From Vannielia litorea (GTDB lineage Bacteria; Pseudomonadota; Alphaproteobacteria; Rhodobacterales; Rhodobacteraceae), in the NCBI RefSeq assembly GCF_019801175.1, contig NZ_JAHVJR010000003.1:309001-373000 (forward strand): a stretch of DNA of 64,000 nt, written 5' to 3'. Under the pieces are notes generated by a model. That model was not told the origin of the DNA and did no database searches. It worked only from the letters and a program-made list of their open reading frames with translations. Below, one piece after another: positions 34,289-41,878 of the stretch. The translations under genes were made by a program, and so were the position numbers. The stretch's first letter is position 1, and every line of letters begins with the position of its first letter.

Positions 34289-35581
34289 ATGGTCGACATC
34301 GCCAGCCGCGTCTACAATCACAAGTGGAAGATCGACCCTATCGTGCGGTCGCTCATCGACACGGATTTCTACAAACTGCTGATGTGCCAGTCGGTGTTTC
34401 GCAACCGGCCCGACACGCAGGTGACGTTCAGCCTGATCAACCGGACCAAATCGGTGCCGCTGGCCAAGCTGATCGACGAGGGGGAACTGCGCGAGCAGCT
34501 CGACCATATCCGCTCGCTATCGCTGACGCGGGGCGAGAGCACATGGCTGCGGGGCAACACGTTTTACGGCAAGCGCCAGATGTTCCGGCCGGACTTCATG
34601 GAATGGTTCGAGGGGTTGCGGCTGCCCGCCTATCACCTTGAGCGGGTGGGCGACCAATATGAGCTGACTTTTGAAGGCTCGTGGCCCGAGGTGATGCTCT
34701 GGGAGATTCCGGCGCTGGCGGTGCTGATGGAGTTGCGGGGCCGCGCCGTGCTCAACGAGATGGCCCGCTTCGAGCTTCAGGTGCTGTATGCCCGCGCGAT
34801 GACCAAGCTGTGGGAAAAGATCGAGCGGCTGCGCGAGGTTGAAGGCCTGCGGCTGGCGGACTTCGGCACGCGGCGACGGCACTCCTTCTTGTGGCAGGAC
34901 TGGTGCGTGCGGGCGATGGTGGAAGGGCTGGGCGACAAGTTCACCGGCACCTCCAACTGCCTGATCGCCAAGAACCGCGACCTCGAAGCCATCGGTACCA
35001 ACGCCCATGAGCTGCCGATGGTCTATGCCGCCTTGGCCGAGGATGATGCCGCGCTGGCCCGCGCGCCCTATGACGTGCTGAGCGACTGGCACGAGGAGCA
35101 TGACGGCAACCTGCGGATCATCTTGCCCGACACCTATGGCACCGAGGGATTCTTGGAGCGCGCGCCGGACTGGCTGGCGGGCTGGACCGGCATCAGGATC
35201 GACTCGGGCGACCCGGCGGAGGGCGCCGAGGTGGCGATCAACTGGTGGAAGTCGCGCGGCGAAGACCCGACGAAGAAGCTGGTGATTTTCTCCGACGGGC
35301 TCGACGTGGAAAAGATCGAGGAGCTGGCGGCACAGTTCCGGGGCCGCGTGCGGGTTTCCTTCGGGTGGGGCACGCTTCTGACCAATGACTTCCGGGGCCT
35401 GACGCCGGGCGATGCGCTGGCGCCGTTCAGCCTTGTGTGCAAGGCGGTGGAGGCCAACGGGCGACCGACGGTGAAGCTCTCAGACAACCCGCGCAAGGCG
35501 ATGGGGCCGAAAGAGGAGATCGCGCGTTACAAGCGGGTCTTTGACGTGGGCGCGCAGGACGCCATGGAGGTCGTGGTTTGA
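34289..35581 (+). CDS. pncB: Nicotinate phosphoribosyltransferase
   Basis: 430 residues. N-terminal PIVRSLIDTDFYKLLMCQSV, internal DFGTRRRHSFLWQDWCVRAM with the autophosphorylated-His region, and IRIDSGDPAEGAEVAINWWK plus KKLVIFSDGLDVEKIEEL at the phosphoribosyl-diphosphate site. It makes nicotinate mononucleotide from nicotinate and PRPP with ATP help. With pncA upstream it forms the Preiss-Handler entry from nicotinamide. Its stop overlaps a TTG start of the TauE/SafE gene. ATG at 34289 follows CGGAGGACCAG. Confidence 0.97.
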   Translation: MVDIASRVYNHKWKIDPIVRSLIDTDFYKLLMCQSVFRNRPDTQVTFSLINRTKSVPLAKLIDEGELREQLDHIRSLSLTRGESTWLRGNTFYGKRQMFRPDFMEWFEGLRLPAYHLERVGDQYELTFEGSWPEVMLWEIPALAVLMELRGRAVLNEMARFELQVLYARAMTKLWEKIERLREVEGLRLADFGTRRRHSFLWQDWCVRAMVEGLGDKFTGTSNCLIAKNRDLEAIGTNAHELPMVYAALAEDDAALARAPYDVLSDWHEEHDGNLRIILPDTYGTEGFLERAPDWLAGWTGIRIDSGDPAEGAEVAINWWKSRGEDPTKKLVIFSDGLDVEKIEELAAQFRGRVRVSFGWGTLLTNDFRGLTPGDALAPFSLVCKAVEANGRPTVKLSDNPRKAMGPKEEIARYKRVFDVGAQDAMEVVV

Positions 35582-36408
35582 CCGATACCTATTCGCTGGG
35601 CCTGCTGATTTCGCTGGCCGTGGGGCTTGTTGTCACGGGCGCCGTGGCCGGGGTGCTGGCCGGGCTTCTGGGCGTGGGCGGCGGCATCGTGATCGTGCCG
35701 GTGCTGTTCTGGCTGTTCGACTGGCTGGGCGTGCCTGATGCGGTGGCGATGCATGTGGCCGTTGCCACCTCGCTGGCCACGATCATCCCGACCTCGATCA
35801 GCTCGGCCCGGTCGCACCACAAGAAGGGCGCGATCGACGCGGCGCTGCTCAAGAGTTGGGCGCCGCTGATCTTTCTGGGCGCGCTGGCGGGCGGGCTGCT
35901 CTCGAAGGTGATTGCCTCGACCGGGCTGACGCTGATCTTTGGCGTCATCGCGCTGCTGGTGGCGATCAACATGGCGCTCCCCAAGAAGATCGTGCTGGCC
36001 GGTGATCTGCCGAAGGGGCCGGTGGCGCGGGGGCTGGTGCCCGGCTTTATCGGGGTCTTCTCGGCGCTGATGGGGATCGGGGGCGGCACGCTCTCGGTGC
36101 CGACGCTGACGGCTTTCTCCTTCCCGGTACACCGGGCGGTGGGGACGGCGGCGGCCTTTGGCCTCGTGATCGCGGTGCCGGCTGTCTTTGGTTTCATTCT
36201 GTCGGGCTGGGGCGTACCGCTGCGGCCGCCCTATTCGCTGGGCTATGTCTCGATCCCGGCGGCTGTGCTGATCTTTTCGGCCTCGGTCTTTACCGCGCCA
36301 GTGGGGTCGAACATCGCGCACAGGCTCAATCCGGCGCGGCTGAAGCTGGCCTTTGCGGCGTTTCTGTTTCTGTCGGCGATCAAGATGCTCTGGTCGGCGC
36401 TGGGGTAA
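35578..36408 (+). CDS. TauE/SafE family permease
   Basis: 276 residues with about eight hydrophobic segments. N-terminal LVVTGAVAGVLAGLLGVGGG and the repeated internal VFSALMGIGGGTLSVPTLTA are the two halves of the TauE/SafE fold. The family moves sulfonates, sulfite or related organic anions across the inner membrane. The start is a TTG at 35578, preferred because GGAGG sits 6 nt upstream and TTGA overlaps the pncB stop. The coupling to pncB suggests expression with NAD salvage, although the substrate is unknown. Confidence 0.88.
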   Translation: MTDTYSLGLLISLAVGLVVTGAVAGVLAGLLGVGGGIVIVPVLFWLFDWLGVPDAVAMHVAVATSLATIIPTSISSARSHHKKGAIDAALLKSWAPLIFLGALAGGLLSKVIASTGLTLIFGVIALLVAINMALPKKIVLAGDLPKGPVARGLVPGFIGVFSALMGIGGGTLSVPTLTAFSFPVHRAVGTAAAFGLVIAVPAVFGFILSGWGVPLRPPYSLGYVSIPAAVLIFSASVFTAPVGSNIAHRLNPARLKLAFAAFLFLSAIKMLWSALG

Positions 36409-36430
36409 AGTTTAGCGGAAGGCAGAGACC

Positions 36431-36853
36431 CTAGTCGGGGTCGACCTTGCCGCGCAGGGCTTTGACCTCGCCCCGCACCTTCTTGGCTTTCAGGCGGCGC
36501 TTCTTGGAGCCGAGTGTGGGCCGCGTGGGGATGCGCTTTTTCGGCTTTTCCAGCGCCTTGCGGATCAACTCAGCCAGCCGTTCGCGGGCCAGTTCGCGGT
36601 TGCGGGCCTGTGAGCGGGTGTCCTGCACCAGTAGCAGCACCTCGCCCGCGTCCGTCCACCTGCGCCCGGCGACGCGCCGCAGGCGGGTCTTGACCGGCGG
36701 CGGCAAGTTGGGGGAATTGGCGGCGGCAAAACGCAGCTCGACGGCGGTGCTCACCTTGTTCACGTTTTGCCCGCCCGGGCCCTGCGCGGTGGTGAACACC
36801 TCGGCAAGCTCCCAGTCTTCTATGGTGATCTGATCGTTGATCCGGATCGGCAT
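36431..36853 (-). CDS. arfB: Peptidyl-tRNA hydrolase ArfB (alternative ribosome rescue factor)
   Basis: 140 residues. The GGQ catalytic loop is within FTTAQGPGGQNVNKVSTAVE, followed by LRFAAANSPNLPPPVKTRLR and a C-terminal tail very rich in Lys and Arg (RLAELIRKALEKPKKRI and on) that enters the empty mRNA channel of stalled ribosomes. ArfB releases peptides from ribosomes stuck without a stop codon. The ATG at 36853 has AGGAAAG upstream. The preceding minus-strand region holds a leader ORF and intrinsic terminator that could attenuate it. Full length for the family. Confidence 0.94.
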   Translation of the reverse strand: MPIRINDQITIEDWELAEVFTTAQGPGGQNVNKVSTAVELRFAAANSPNLPPPVKTRLRRVAGRRWTDAGEVLLLVQDTRSQARNRELARERLAELIRKALEKPKKRIPTRPTLGSKKRRLKAKKVRGEVKALRGKVDPD

Positions 36854-36884
36854 GGCTCTTTCCTACCGCCGCGGCGGGGCAATC

Positions 36885-36915
36885 AAAAGGGCCGCCCCGG
36901 ATGACGGAGCGGCCC
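36885..36915 (-). terminator. Intrinsic terminator just upstream of arfB
   Basis: On the minus strand GGGCCGC (36915-36909) pairs with GCGGCCC (36895-36889), extended inwards by TCC/GGG, and is followed by TTTTGATT (36888-36881). It stands between the leader ORF and the arfB ATG at 36853, in the same direction, so it either ends a stand-alone small transcript or conditionally stops arfB transcription. Confidence 0.75.
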
Positions 36916-37042
36916 TGTCGAACTGTTTTGGAGGCGAGGTCCGGTTAGACCCTCGGCCAAAGGCGACTTTCACGTCGCAGGGGTTGCCCTACGCGTGAAC
37001 CTCCGCCGTTGTCCCGACACCTCTCTCCAATGTAGCTCTCGA
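36916..37042 (-). promoter_or_regulatory. Structured arfB leader with mutually exclusive hairpins
   Basis: Three stems can be drawn on the minus strand. H1 pairs CACGCGTAGGG (36997-36987, the last codons and stop of the leader ORF) with CCCCTGCGACGTG (36983-36971). H2 pairs GCGAC (36978-36974) with GTCGC (36967-36963) around GTGAAA, and uses part of the same 3' arm as H1, so the two cannot coexist. H3 pairs GGCCGAGGGTC with GACCTCGCC further downstream. A ribosome standing on the leader stop codon would block H1 and favour H2. The terminator follows. Structures are by eye, without energy calculation. Confidence 0.45.
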
Positions 37043-37045
37043 CAC
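36989..37045 (-). CDS. 18-codon leader ORF with exceptionally strong ribosome site
   Basis: GTG start at 37045, stop TAG at 36991-36989, giving the peptide MSRATLERGVGTTAEVHA (GTG read as Met). The Shine-Dalgarno before it, AAAGGAGGTGATCCA, is ideally spaced (GGAGG 7 nt before the GTG) and belongs to a 17-nt stretch (37061-37045) complementary to the 3' end of 16S rRNA. The stop codon lies inside hairpin H1. No homologue is recognised. Its position before a terminator and arfB suggests a regulatory leader peptide; a stand-alone small mRNA or sRNA is the alternative. Confidence 0.5.
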   Translation of the reverse strand: MSRATLERGVGTTAEVHA

Positions 37046-37084
37046 TGGATCACCTCCTTTCAGCTGTTTCAAAAACGCAAGTTC

Positions 37085-37113
37085 AGCGTGAATCGGAAGT
37101 GTGCACCTGTCAA
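37085..37113 (-). promoter_or_regulatory. Promoter candidate for the arfB leader
   Basis: A consensus TTGACA -35 box lies at 37113-37108 on the minus strand, overlapping the 3' end of yhhQ. The -10 position at 17-bp spacing (CACGCT, 37090-37085) is a poor match to TATAAT, which is common in high-GC alphaproteobacteria. It would start a leader RNA about 30-40 nt before the strong ribosome site. Confidence 0.35.
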
Positions 37114-37118
37114 ACTTT

Positions 37119-37736
37119 TTATGCGCGGGCCAGATTTGCGGTGATCAGGCGGAAGGGGATGAGGGCGAGGGCGGCCAGCGCCAGCTTCACGCCCCAGTCG
37201 GCCACCGCGAGCGAGACCCAGAGCGGGGCCTCGGGGCCCTTGCCCAGAAGGGGAACGGCGCCTTGCGCCCAGTCAGGCACGGCTGCGGGCTCGAGGCCGT
37301 TGAAGGTGGCGGCGAAGGCGATGGAGAAGAAAATCACCGTGTCGACGGTGCTTCCGACCAGCGTGGACCCGAGCGGCGCTTGCCACCATGCCCGCGCACG
37401 CATCCGGTCAAACACCGCAACGTCCAACAATTGGGCAGAAAGAAAAGCGAGGCCGGAACCGAGCGCCACCCGCAGCGTGACCAGCGGGCCGAACTCGCCC
37501 TGGATCTGCGAGCCGACGAAGGAGCAGGCGACGCCGACGATGAAGCCCGCGATCACCACCTTGCGGGCGGTGGGGGCGCCGTAGAGGCGGTTCATCGTGT
37601 CGGTCACGAGGAAGGCGACGGGGTAGGTCAGCGCGCCCCAGGTCAGCCATTCACCCAGAAGGTGCTGGACGAGAATGTTGGAAGCCACCACGACGGCGGC
37701 CATGGCGAGAACGCCAATGATGAGGTTGGTTTTCAT
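37119..37736 (-). CDS. yhhQ: Queuosine precursor transporter (VUT/YhhQ family)
   Basis: 205 residues with about six transmembrane helices. Family blocks are VVASNILVQHLLGEWLTWGA, LTYPVAFLVTDTMNRLYGAP and LGSGLAFLSAQLLDVAVFDR, ending in LALAALALIPFRLI. It imports queuosine precursors such as preQ0/preQ1 for tRNA wobble modification. The ATG at 37736 (MKTNLIIGV) is chosen because the longer frame upstream has no hydrophobic character and overlaps a structured leader. There is no Shine-Dalgarno directly before the ATG. Confidence 0.92.
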   Translation of the reverse strand: MKTNLIIGVLAMAAVVVASNILVQHLLGEWLTWGALTYPVAFLVTDTMNRLYGAPTARKVVIAGFIVGVACSFVGSQIQGEFGPLVTLRVALGSGLAFLSAQLLDVAVFDRMRARAWWQAPLGSTLVGSTVDTVIFFSIAFAATFNGLEPAAVPDWAQGAVPLLGKGPEAPLWVSLAVADWGVKLALAALALIPFRLITANLARA

Positions 37737-37740
37737 TGTA

Positions 37741-37795
37741 TGGCCCGTTTTAGCAAGGTGGTCGGGGACTTGGCCCCGCACCGTGCGGGACGGCG
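37741..37795 (-). promoter_or_regulatory. Structured leader of yhhQ (riboswitch candidate)
   Basis: On the minus strand: a hairpin CCCGCA-CGG-TGCGGG (37789-37775), then GGGG that can pair with the following TCCCC, and a competing pairing of CCCG (37766-37763) with CGGG (37747-37744) around a loop containing CCACCTTGCTAAAA, ending 7 nt before the ATG. The A-rich tail near the start codon recalls the layout of small translational aptamers, but it does not match the preQ1-I sequence pattern. Called only as a structured leader. Confidence 0.35.
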
Positions 37796-37829
37796 GCTTC
37801 TAACGCTGGCCCGAGGGCTTGGCAAGCCT

Positions 37830-38732
37830 TCAGTCGGGCAGCAGGACTTCGACGATCTCGCTGCGCTGGTAGCCCTTGAAGTTGTCGTCGGAGACCATGA
37901 CCGCCCGAAGTTGGCCGCCCGCATCGCGCCAAAGCGAGAGGCCTTCAAGGTTGCCGTGGGTCAGCGGGTTGGTCTCGTAGAGCACCTCTGAGGGCCAGAT
38001 CTTGCCGATCATCTCATGGCGGGTGATGCGGCTGGAAAACCCGTAGCCGGTGAAGTGACGCCAGAGCAGGGTGAGGCGGCCCTTGTCATCGAAATCCGCG
38101 CCAACGGGGAGCCACTCGCCCTGCCGCTCTACCGCGCCGGCCTTCGCCCATGCGCCATCGGCGTAGCGATAGACAGGGAAGGGCCTTGAGTAGCTGCCGG
38201 AGCGTTCGGGCAGGGTGTAGAGCGCGCCTTCGGCGTCGATCGCGAGGGCCTCGAGCGCGGAGTTTCTCTGCATGTTCTTGAAGTCGGGGTGGCGGGGGAG
38301 CCATGCCGCCTCGCCGCCCTCCATGATGTCGTCGCCCCGGTAGGTCCAGACCCGGTGGTAGCCCTCGAAGGAAATGTAGAAACGGCCATTGGCCCGACGT
38401 GCCAGCCCTTCGGCATCGCTCTCATAACCATCGACGAGGTGGCCATCGGGGTCGATCAGGCGGGCGTGCCGCTCGACCTCCAGCCCGGTCAGCTTGCCGC
38501 TTTCGTTGCGGATGAGGCGGCCTTCGGCCAAAGCGGCGCGGTCGGAGAGCGCCCAGAAGCGGGTGCCATCGTCGGACACCTCGATGCCGGAAAACCCGCC
38601 AAAGCGGGCGGCCTCATCGGAGGCGCCGAGGCTCACCGACACCACGCGCCCGCTCTGGCCCGCCGCGAGGGCGAGGCCGGTGCAGAGCGCGAGGGCGGTG
38701 AGGCTCAGTCCGAGTTTAGAACGCCGACGCAT
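37830..38732 (-). CDS. Secreted esterase-like/phytase-like beta-propeller protein
   Basis: 300 residues. A signal peptide (MRRRSKLGLSLTALALCTGL, cleavage near ALA-AGQ) is followed by SVSLGASDEAARFGGFSGIE and VSDDGTRFWALSDRAALAEG, then LEALAIDAEGALYTLPERSG and NLEGLSLWRDAGGQLRAVMV, the pattern of the 'esterase-like activity of phytase' family. The propeller fold is likely periplasmic and may act on phosphate esters, not proven for this group. The ATG overlaps the end of mepA by 28 bp, an unusually long overlap but needed to keep the signal peptide. Confidence 0.85.
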   Translation of the reverse strand: MRRRSKLGLSLTALALCTGLALAAGQSGRVVSVSLGASDEAARFGGFSGIEVSDDGTRFWALSDRAALAEGRLIRNESGKLTGLEVERHARLIDPDGHLVDGYESDAEGLARRANGRFYISFEGYHRVWTYRGDDIMEGGEAAWLPRHPDFKNMQRNSALEALAIDAEGALYTLPERSGSYSRPFPVYRYADGAWAKAGAVERQGEWLPVGADFDDKGRLTLLWRHFTGYGFSSRITRHEMIGKIWPSEVLYETNPLTHGNLEGLSLWRDAGGQLRAVMVSDDNFKGYQRSEIVEVLLPD

Positions 38733-39625
38733 GAGCGGGGCAGGTCAGCCATGGTGAAATCGCGCGGGTGCTTCTTGCGCGGTGCGGCCTTCTTGGGGGT
38801 GCCAGCCTTTACCTTTGGCGGGTTCAGATAGTCGGTCACCCACCACTGGAGGGTTTCATCGCAGCCGTCTCCGCCCTTGGAAAGTTCATCGACGGTGGGC
38901 TGCTGGGTGACGCACTCGCGCGAGCCGCGCGGGCACTTCAGCCGAACGTGGAAGTGATAATGGTGCCCGTAGAGCGGGCGGATCTTTTGCAGCCATTTCT
39001 TGTCACGCCGCTTGGCCCGCTCGCAGAGGAAGATCTTGACCGGGGGCGTGACAAAGATGCGGTCGACCGCCGGGTCGCGGGCGGCGAGTTCGAGCATGGC
39101 GGCGTGGGCGCCTGTCCAGTTGCCGTTGACCGAGCGCTGATCGTTCGAGCGCACCGAGATGGCCGAGATGTTCTCGCGCGCATTGCGCGACAGGCCGAGG
39201 CTCTTGGGCTTGTTCATCCAGATGTCGATATCCAGCCCGATCTGGTGGCTTGAGTGGCCGGAGGTCATCGGGCCGCCGCGGGGTTGCGAGATGTCGCCGA
39301 TGTAGAGGCCGGGCCAGCCGAACTTGCGCACGCCGGCGGAGAGCCGCTCGATAAAGGCGATGGTTTCGGGGTGGCCCCAGTTGCGGTTGCGCGAGAGGCG
39401 CATGGCCTGCCAAGTCGGCCCGGTTTCGGGCAGTTCGACAAGGCCTGCCGCGCAGCCTTTGGAGTAGAAGCCGATCGAAGAGGGCTTTTGCCGGGAGCCA
39501 TCGGGATGCGACCCGAAGAGCCTGTTGGCCTTTTGCTGCGCCTCGGCGGGCGCAGGCGCCAGCGCGGGCAAAAGAGCCGTTGCGAGGGCGAGGGAAAGAG
39601 TGGTGATTGCTGCTCGGATCATCAT
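38705..39625 (-). CDS. mepA: Penicillin-insensitive murein endopeptidase
   Basis: 306 residues. The signal peptide runs to about residue 29 (ALAPAPAEAQQ). LAS-family zinc ligands are visible in SGHSSHQIGLDIDIWMN (His and Asp) and in LYGHHYHFHVRLKCP. MepA cleaves the DD and LD cross-bridges of peptidoglycan in the periplasm. The ATG at 39625 overlaps the stop of the MFS gene by four bases. The C-terminal 90 residues carry extra Lys/Pro sequence (PPKVKAGTPKKAAPRKKHPR) beyond the E. coli enzyme. Confidence 0.93.
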   Translation of the reverse strand: MMIRAAITTLSLALATALLPALAPAPAEAQQKANRLFGSHPDGSRQKPSSIGFYSKGCAAGLVELPETGPTWQAMRLSRNRNWGHPETIAFIERLSAGVRKFGWPGLYIGDISQPRGGPMTSGHSSHQIGLDIDIWMNKPKSLGLSRNARENISAISVRSNDQRSVNGNWTGAHAAMLELAARDPAVDRIFVTPPVKIFLCERAKRRDKKWLQKIRPLYGHHYHFHVRLKCPRGSRECVTQQPTVDELSKGGDGCDETLQWWVTDYLNPPKVKAGTPKKAAPRKKHPRDFTMADLPRSCVGVLNSD

Positions 39626-40959
39626 TGCGTTTCTGCTCCGTCCGGTTTGACCCAGACTAGCAGAACGAGGCCGATAATGAAGAGGGCGATCAGCGGCGAG
39701 ACCCCAAGTTGCTGTGATCCGGTGAGGGCCGTGGCGACCCCGATGGAGAGGGGCGCGATGAAGGAGGTGGCCTTGCCCGCCAGCGCGTAGAGACCGAAGG
39801 CCTCGGTCATTCGCGCCGGGTTGGCCTGCCGCACCATCATGGTGCGCGACGCGGCCTGAAGCACCCCGCCCGCCGCGCCGATTACCGCGCCGAGGAAGTA
39901 GAAGGCGAGGTCGGGCAGCTGGCTCTCGGGTCCCACGGGCATGAAGAACACGCTTTCGCGGCTGACCATGACGACCGAGACCGCAACCGCCGTGAGCACC
40001 AGAACGCAGGTGACGATCACCGGCTTGGGGCCGAAGGCGGTATCAGCCCGCCCACCGATCCAGGCGAAGACCGCGCCTGTGATGATGGCGAGGATGCCGA
40101 AGATGCCGGTTTGAACCACGGACCAGCCGAGCACGCCCGCAGCATAGATGCCGCCAAATGTGTACATGCCGTTGAGCGCGTCGCGGTAGAACATCGAGGA
40201 GGTCAGGTAAGCCAGCAGCGAGGGCGTGCGGGGCAGGTTGCGGATGGTGCCGCCGAGGCCTTTCAGCGCCGCTTTCACCGCGCCCTTGGAGGGCCGGTCG
40301 CGGCGCGGGTCACGGACCCAGAGGAAGAAGGGCACCATGAAGACAATGTACCAGATCGCGGTGAGCGGCCCCACGGCGCGGGTGCCTTCGCGGGTCTCCG
40401 GATCGAGTCCGAAGAGTGGCGAAAGGCCCGCCATGGTTTTGCCGGTGGTCGGGCTTTCGGCCAGAAACACCAGCATGATCACCAGCGCGAAGAGCCCGCC
40501 CACGTAGCCGAAGGCCCAGCCGTTGCCGGAGATGCGGCCGATCTCCTCCCGCGTGCCGAGGTCGGGCAGCATGGAGTTGGTGAAGATCGTTGCGAACTCC
40601 ATCCCGATCAGACCGATGGCGAAGAGCACGAGGGTGCGGGTGAGGTCAAAATCTTGCGGCGAGGCGAACCAGATGCCCCAGGCCCCGACGACGTAGAGCA
40701 CAGAGAACAGCCAGACCCAGCGCACCCGCTTGCCGGAGGTGTCGGCCATTGCACCGAGGATGGGTGCGAGGAGCGCGATGACGATGCCCGCGGCCCCCAC
40801 GCCGAAGCCCCATGCCGCCTGCGCCCGGCTGCCATCACCCAACACCGAGTTCACGTAGGGCGCGAAGATGAAGGTGAGCAGGAGAGTGTTGTAGGGCTGG
40901 CTGGCCCAGTCGAAGAAGAACCACCCCCATATGCGTTTTTTCGCCGAAATCTCTGCCAT
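39622..40959 (-). CDS. MFS transporter, UMF1-like family
   Basis: 445 residues, about twelve transmembrane segments. The N-terminus KRIWGWFFFDWASQPYNTLL is characteristic of the UMF1/Atg22-like group (motif FDWA), with ILGAMADTSGKRVRWVWLFS as MFS signature. Substrate unknown; eukaryotic relatives export amino acids from vacuoles. The ATG at 40959 is preceded by GAGGGGGCG. The open frame continues far upstream, but that part is out of family and mirrors the divergent gene. The end overlaps mepA by four bases. Confidence 0.9.
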   Translation of the reverse strand: MAEISAKKRIWGWFFFDWASQPYNTLLLTFIFAPYVNSVLGDGSRAQAAWGFGVGAAGIVIALLAPILGAMADTSGKRVRWVWLFSVLYVVGAWGIWFASPQDFDLTRTLVLFAIGLIGMEFATIFTNSMLPDLGTREEIGRISGNGWAFGYVGGLFALVIMLVFLAESPTTGKTMAGLSPLFGLDPETREGTRAVGPLTAIWYIVFMVPFFLWVRDPRRDRPSKGAVKAALKGLGGTIRNLPRTPSLLAYLTSSMFYRDALNGMYTFGGIYAAGVLGWSVVQTGIFGILAIITGAVFAWIGGRADTAFGPKPVIVTCVLVLTAVAVSVVMVSRESVFFMPVGPESQLPDLAFYFLGAVIGAAGGVLQAASRTMMVRQANPARMTEAFGLYALAGKATSFIAPLSIGVATALTGSQQLGVSPLIALFIIGLVLLVWVKPDGAETQ

Positions 40960-41073
40960 GCTCACGCCCCCTCGTCCGGCCTCATAGAGCATTGAAGCGG
41001 GGCATGGCGCAACTGTGCATTGCGGGGCGGGCGGCGCTTGAATAATGTGGCGAAAAACCGAGCAGAGTGGCCG

Positions 41074-41799
41074 ATGTTTCGTCCGATCAACCTGATAATT
41101 CTGGCCGTCCTCGTGGCGGGTGTCGCGCTTGTGGCGCGGGAGACCATGCGCCGGGGCAGTGGCGGCGAGGATGCCGTCGCGGTCGCCGAGCAGGTTGTCA
41201 TCGGGCGCACCTACCGGGTGGATGGCGGCTTTGTGCAGCGCACCGGCAAGGTGCCGGAGGTGGCCTTCCAGATCATCCTGCCCAAGCGGCCCGAGCAGAC
41301 CCATGCCATCAGCGTCGAGGAACTGCCCGAGGGCGGCGTGGTGCAGTTCAACTTCCGGGCCGAGGACGAGAGCTTCATGGAGAGCCTCTTTCTGGCGCCG
41401 ATCCGCATTCCGATGGCCGATATGAATGAGCGGCTTGCCGCGATCGGCCCCAAGCTGGCCGAACAGGGGCCGGCGCTGTTGCAGCAGAAGTTCGAGGAGG
41501 TCACTGCCGAGCCGGTGCGCGAGGTGCGCGTGGGGCCGGGCGAGGGCTACCTGGCGGTTGAACTCGTTGGCACCTATCTCGATCCGCGTGACGAGGCCCG
41601 CTACACCTACCGGTTCATCGCCATGCCGGACCCGGAGCGCGCCGAGAGCCTCTATGCGGTGAGCCATGTGAACAAGGCGCATCTCGATATTGCGGGCGGC
41701 GACTTCTCGGTCAGCCTGACCGGCAAGGCGCTCTCCACCCTGCGCCTCACCGCGCCGCCCGTAGAGCCGCAGGCACAGGACAGCGCGGCCACCGAATAG
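41074..41799 (+). CDS. Membrane-anchored envelope protein, tandem paralogue A
   Basis: 241 residues. One N-terminal hydrophobic helix (LIILAVLVAGVALVARETMR) anchors a soluble domain. The domain resembles its downstream neighbour in order of segments: a lead-in strand, EVAFQIILPKRPEQTH against APFVVVVPLAGDGSY, then VVQFNFRAEDESFMESLFLA against LVKFVFSTEGGGLIEAVTFS, and VELVGTYLDPRDEARYTYRF against VEIFGTYTDADYGKIHWRLL. I recognise no known domain. The ATG at 41074 places the helix at the N-terminus. It diverges from the MFS gene. Confidence 0.7.
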   Translation: MFRPINLIILAVLVAGVALVARETMRRGSGGEDAVAVAEQVVIGRTYRVDGGFVQRTGKVPEVAFQIILPKRPEQTHAISVEELPEGGVVQFNFRAEDESFMESLFLAPIRIPMADMNERLAAIGPKLAEQGPALLQQKFEEVTAEPVREVRVGPGEGYLAVELVGTYLDPRDEARYTYRFIAMPDPERAESLYAVSHVNKAHLDIAGGDFSVSLTGKALSTLRLTAPPVEPQAQDSAATE

Positions 41800-41878
41800 C
41801 CCCGGGCACGGGCGAGCAAGGGGCTTTCCCTCACGGCAGATGCCCGCGTAAGGTGGGCGCATTCGATTTCAAACACGG

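Noticed and set aside
37045..37061. Fragment of a 16S rRNA gene
   Set aside because: Only 17 nt match and the flanks do not continue the 16S sequence; it is better explained as a Shine-Dalgarno on the opposite strand.
36885..37113. tmRNA, 6S RNA or SRP RNA
   Set aside because: None of the conserved sequence blocks of these RNAs that I could recall (tag ORF, SRP GGAAG tetraloop region) is present.
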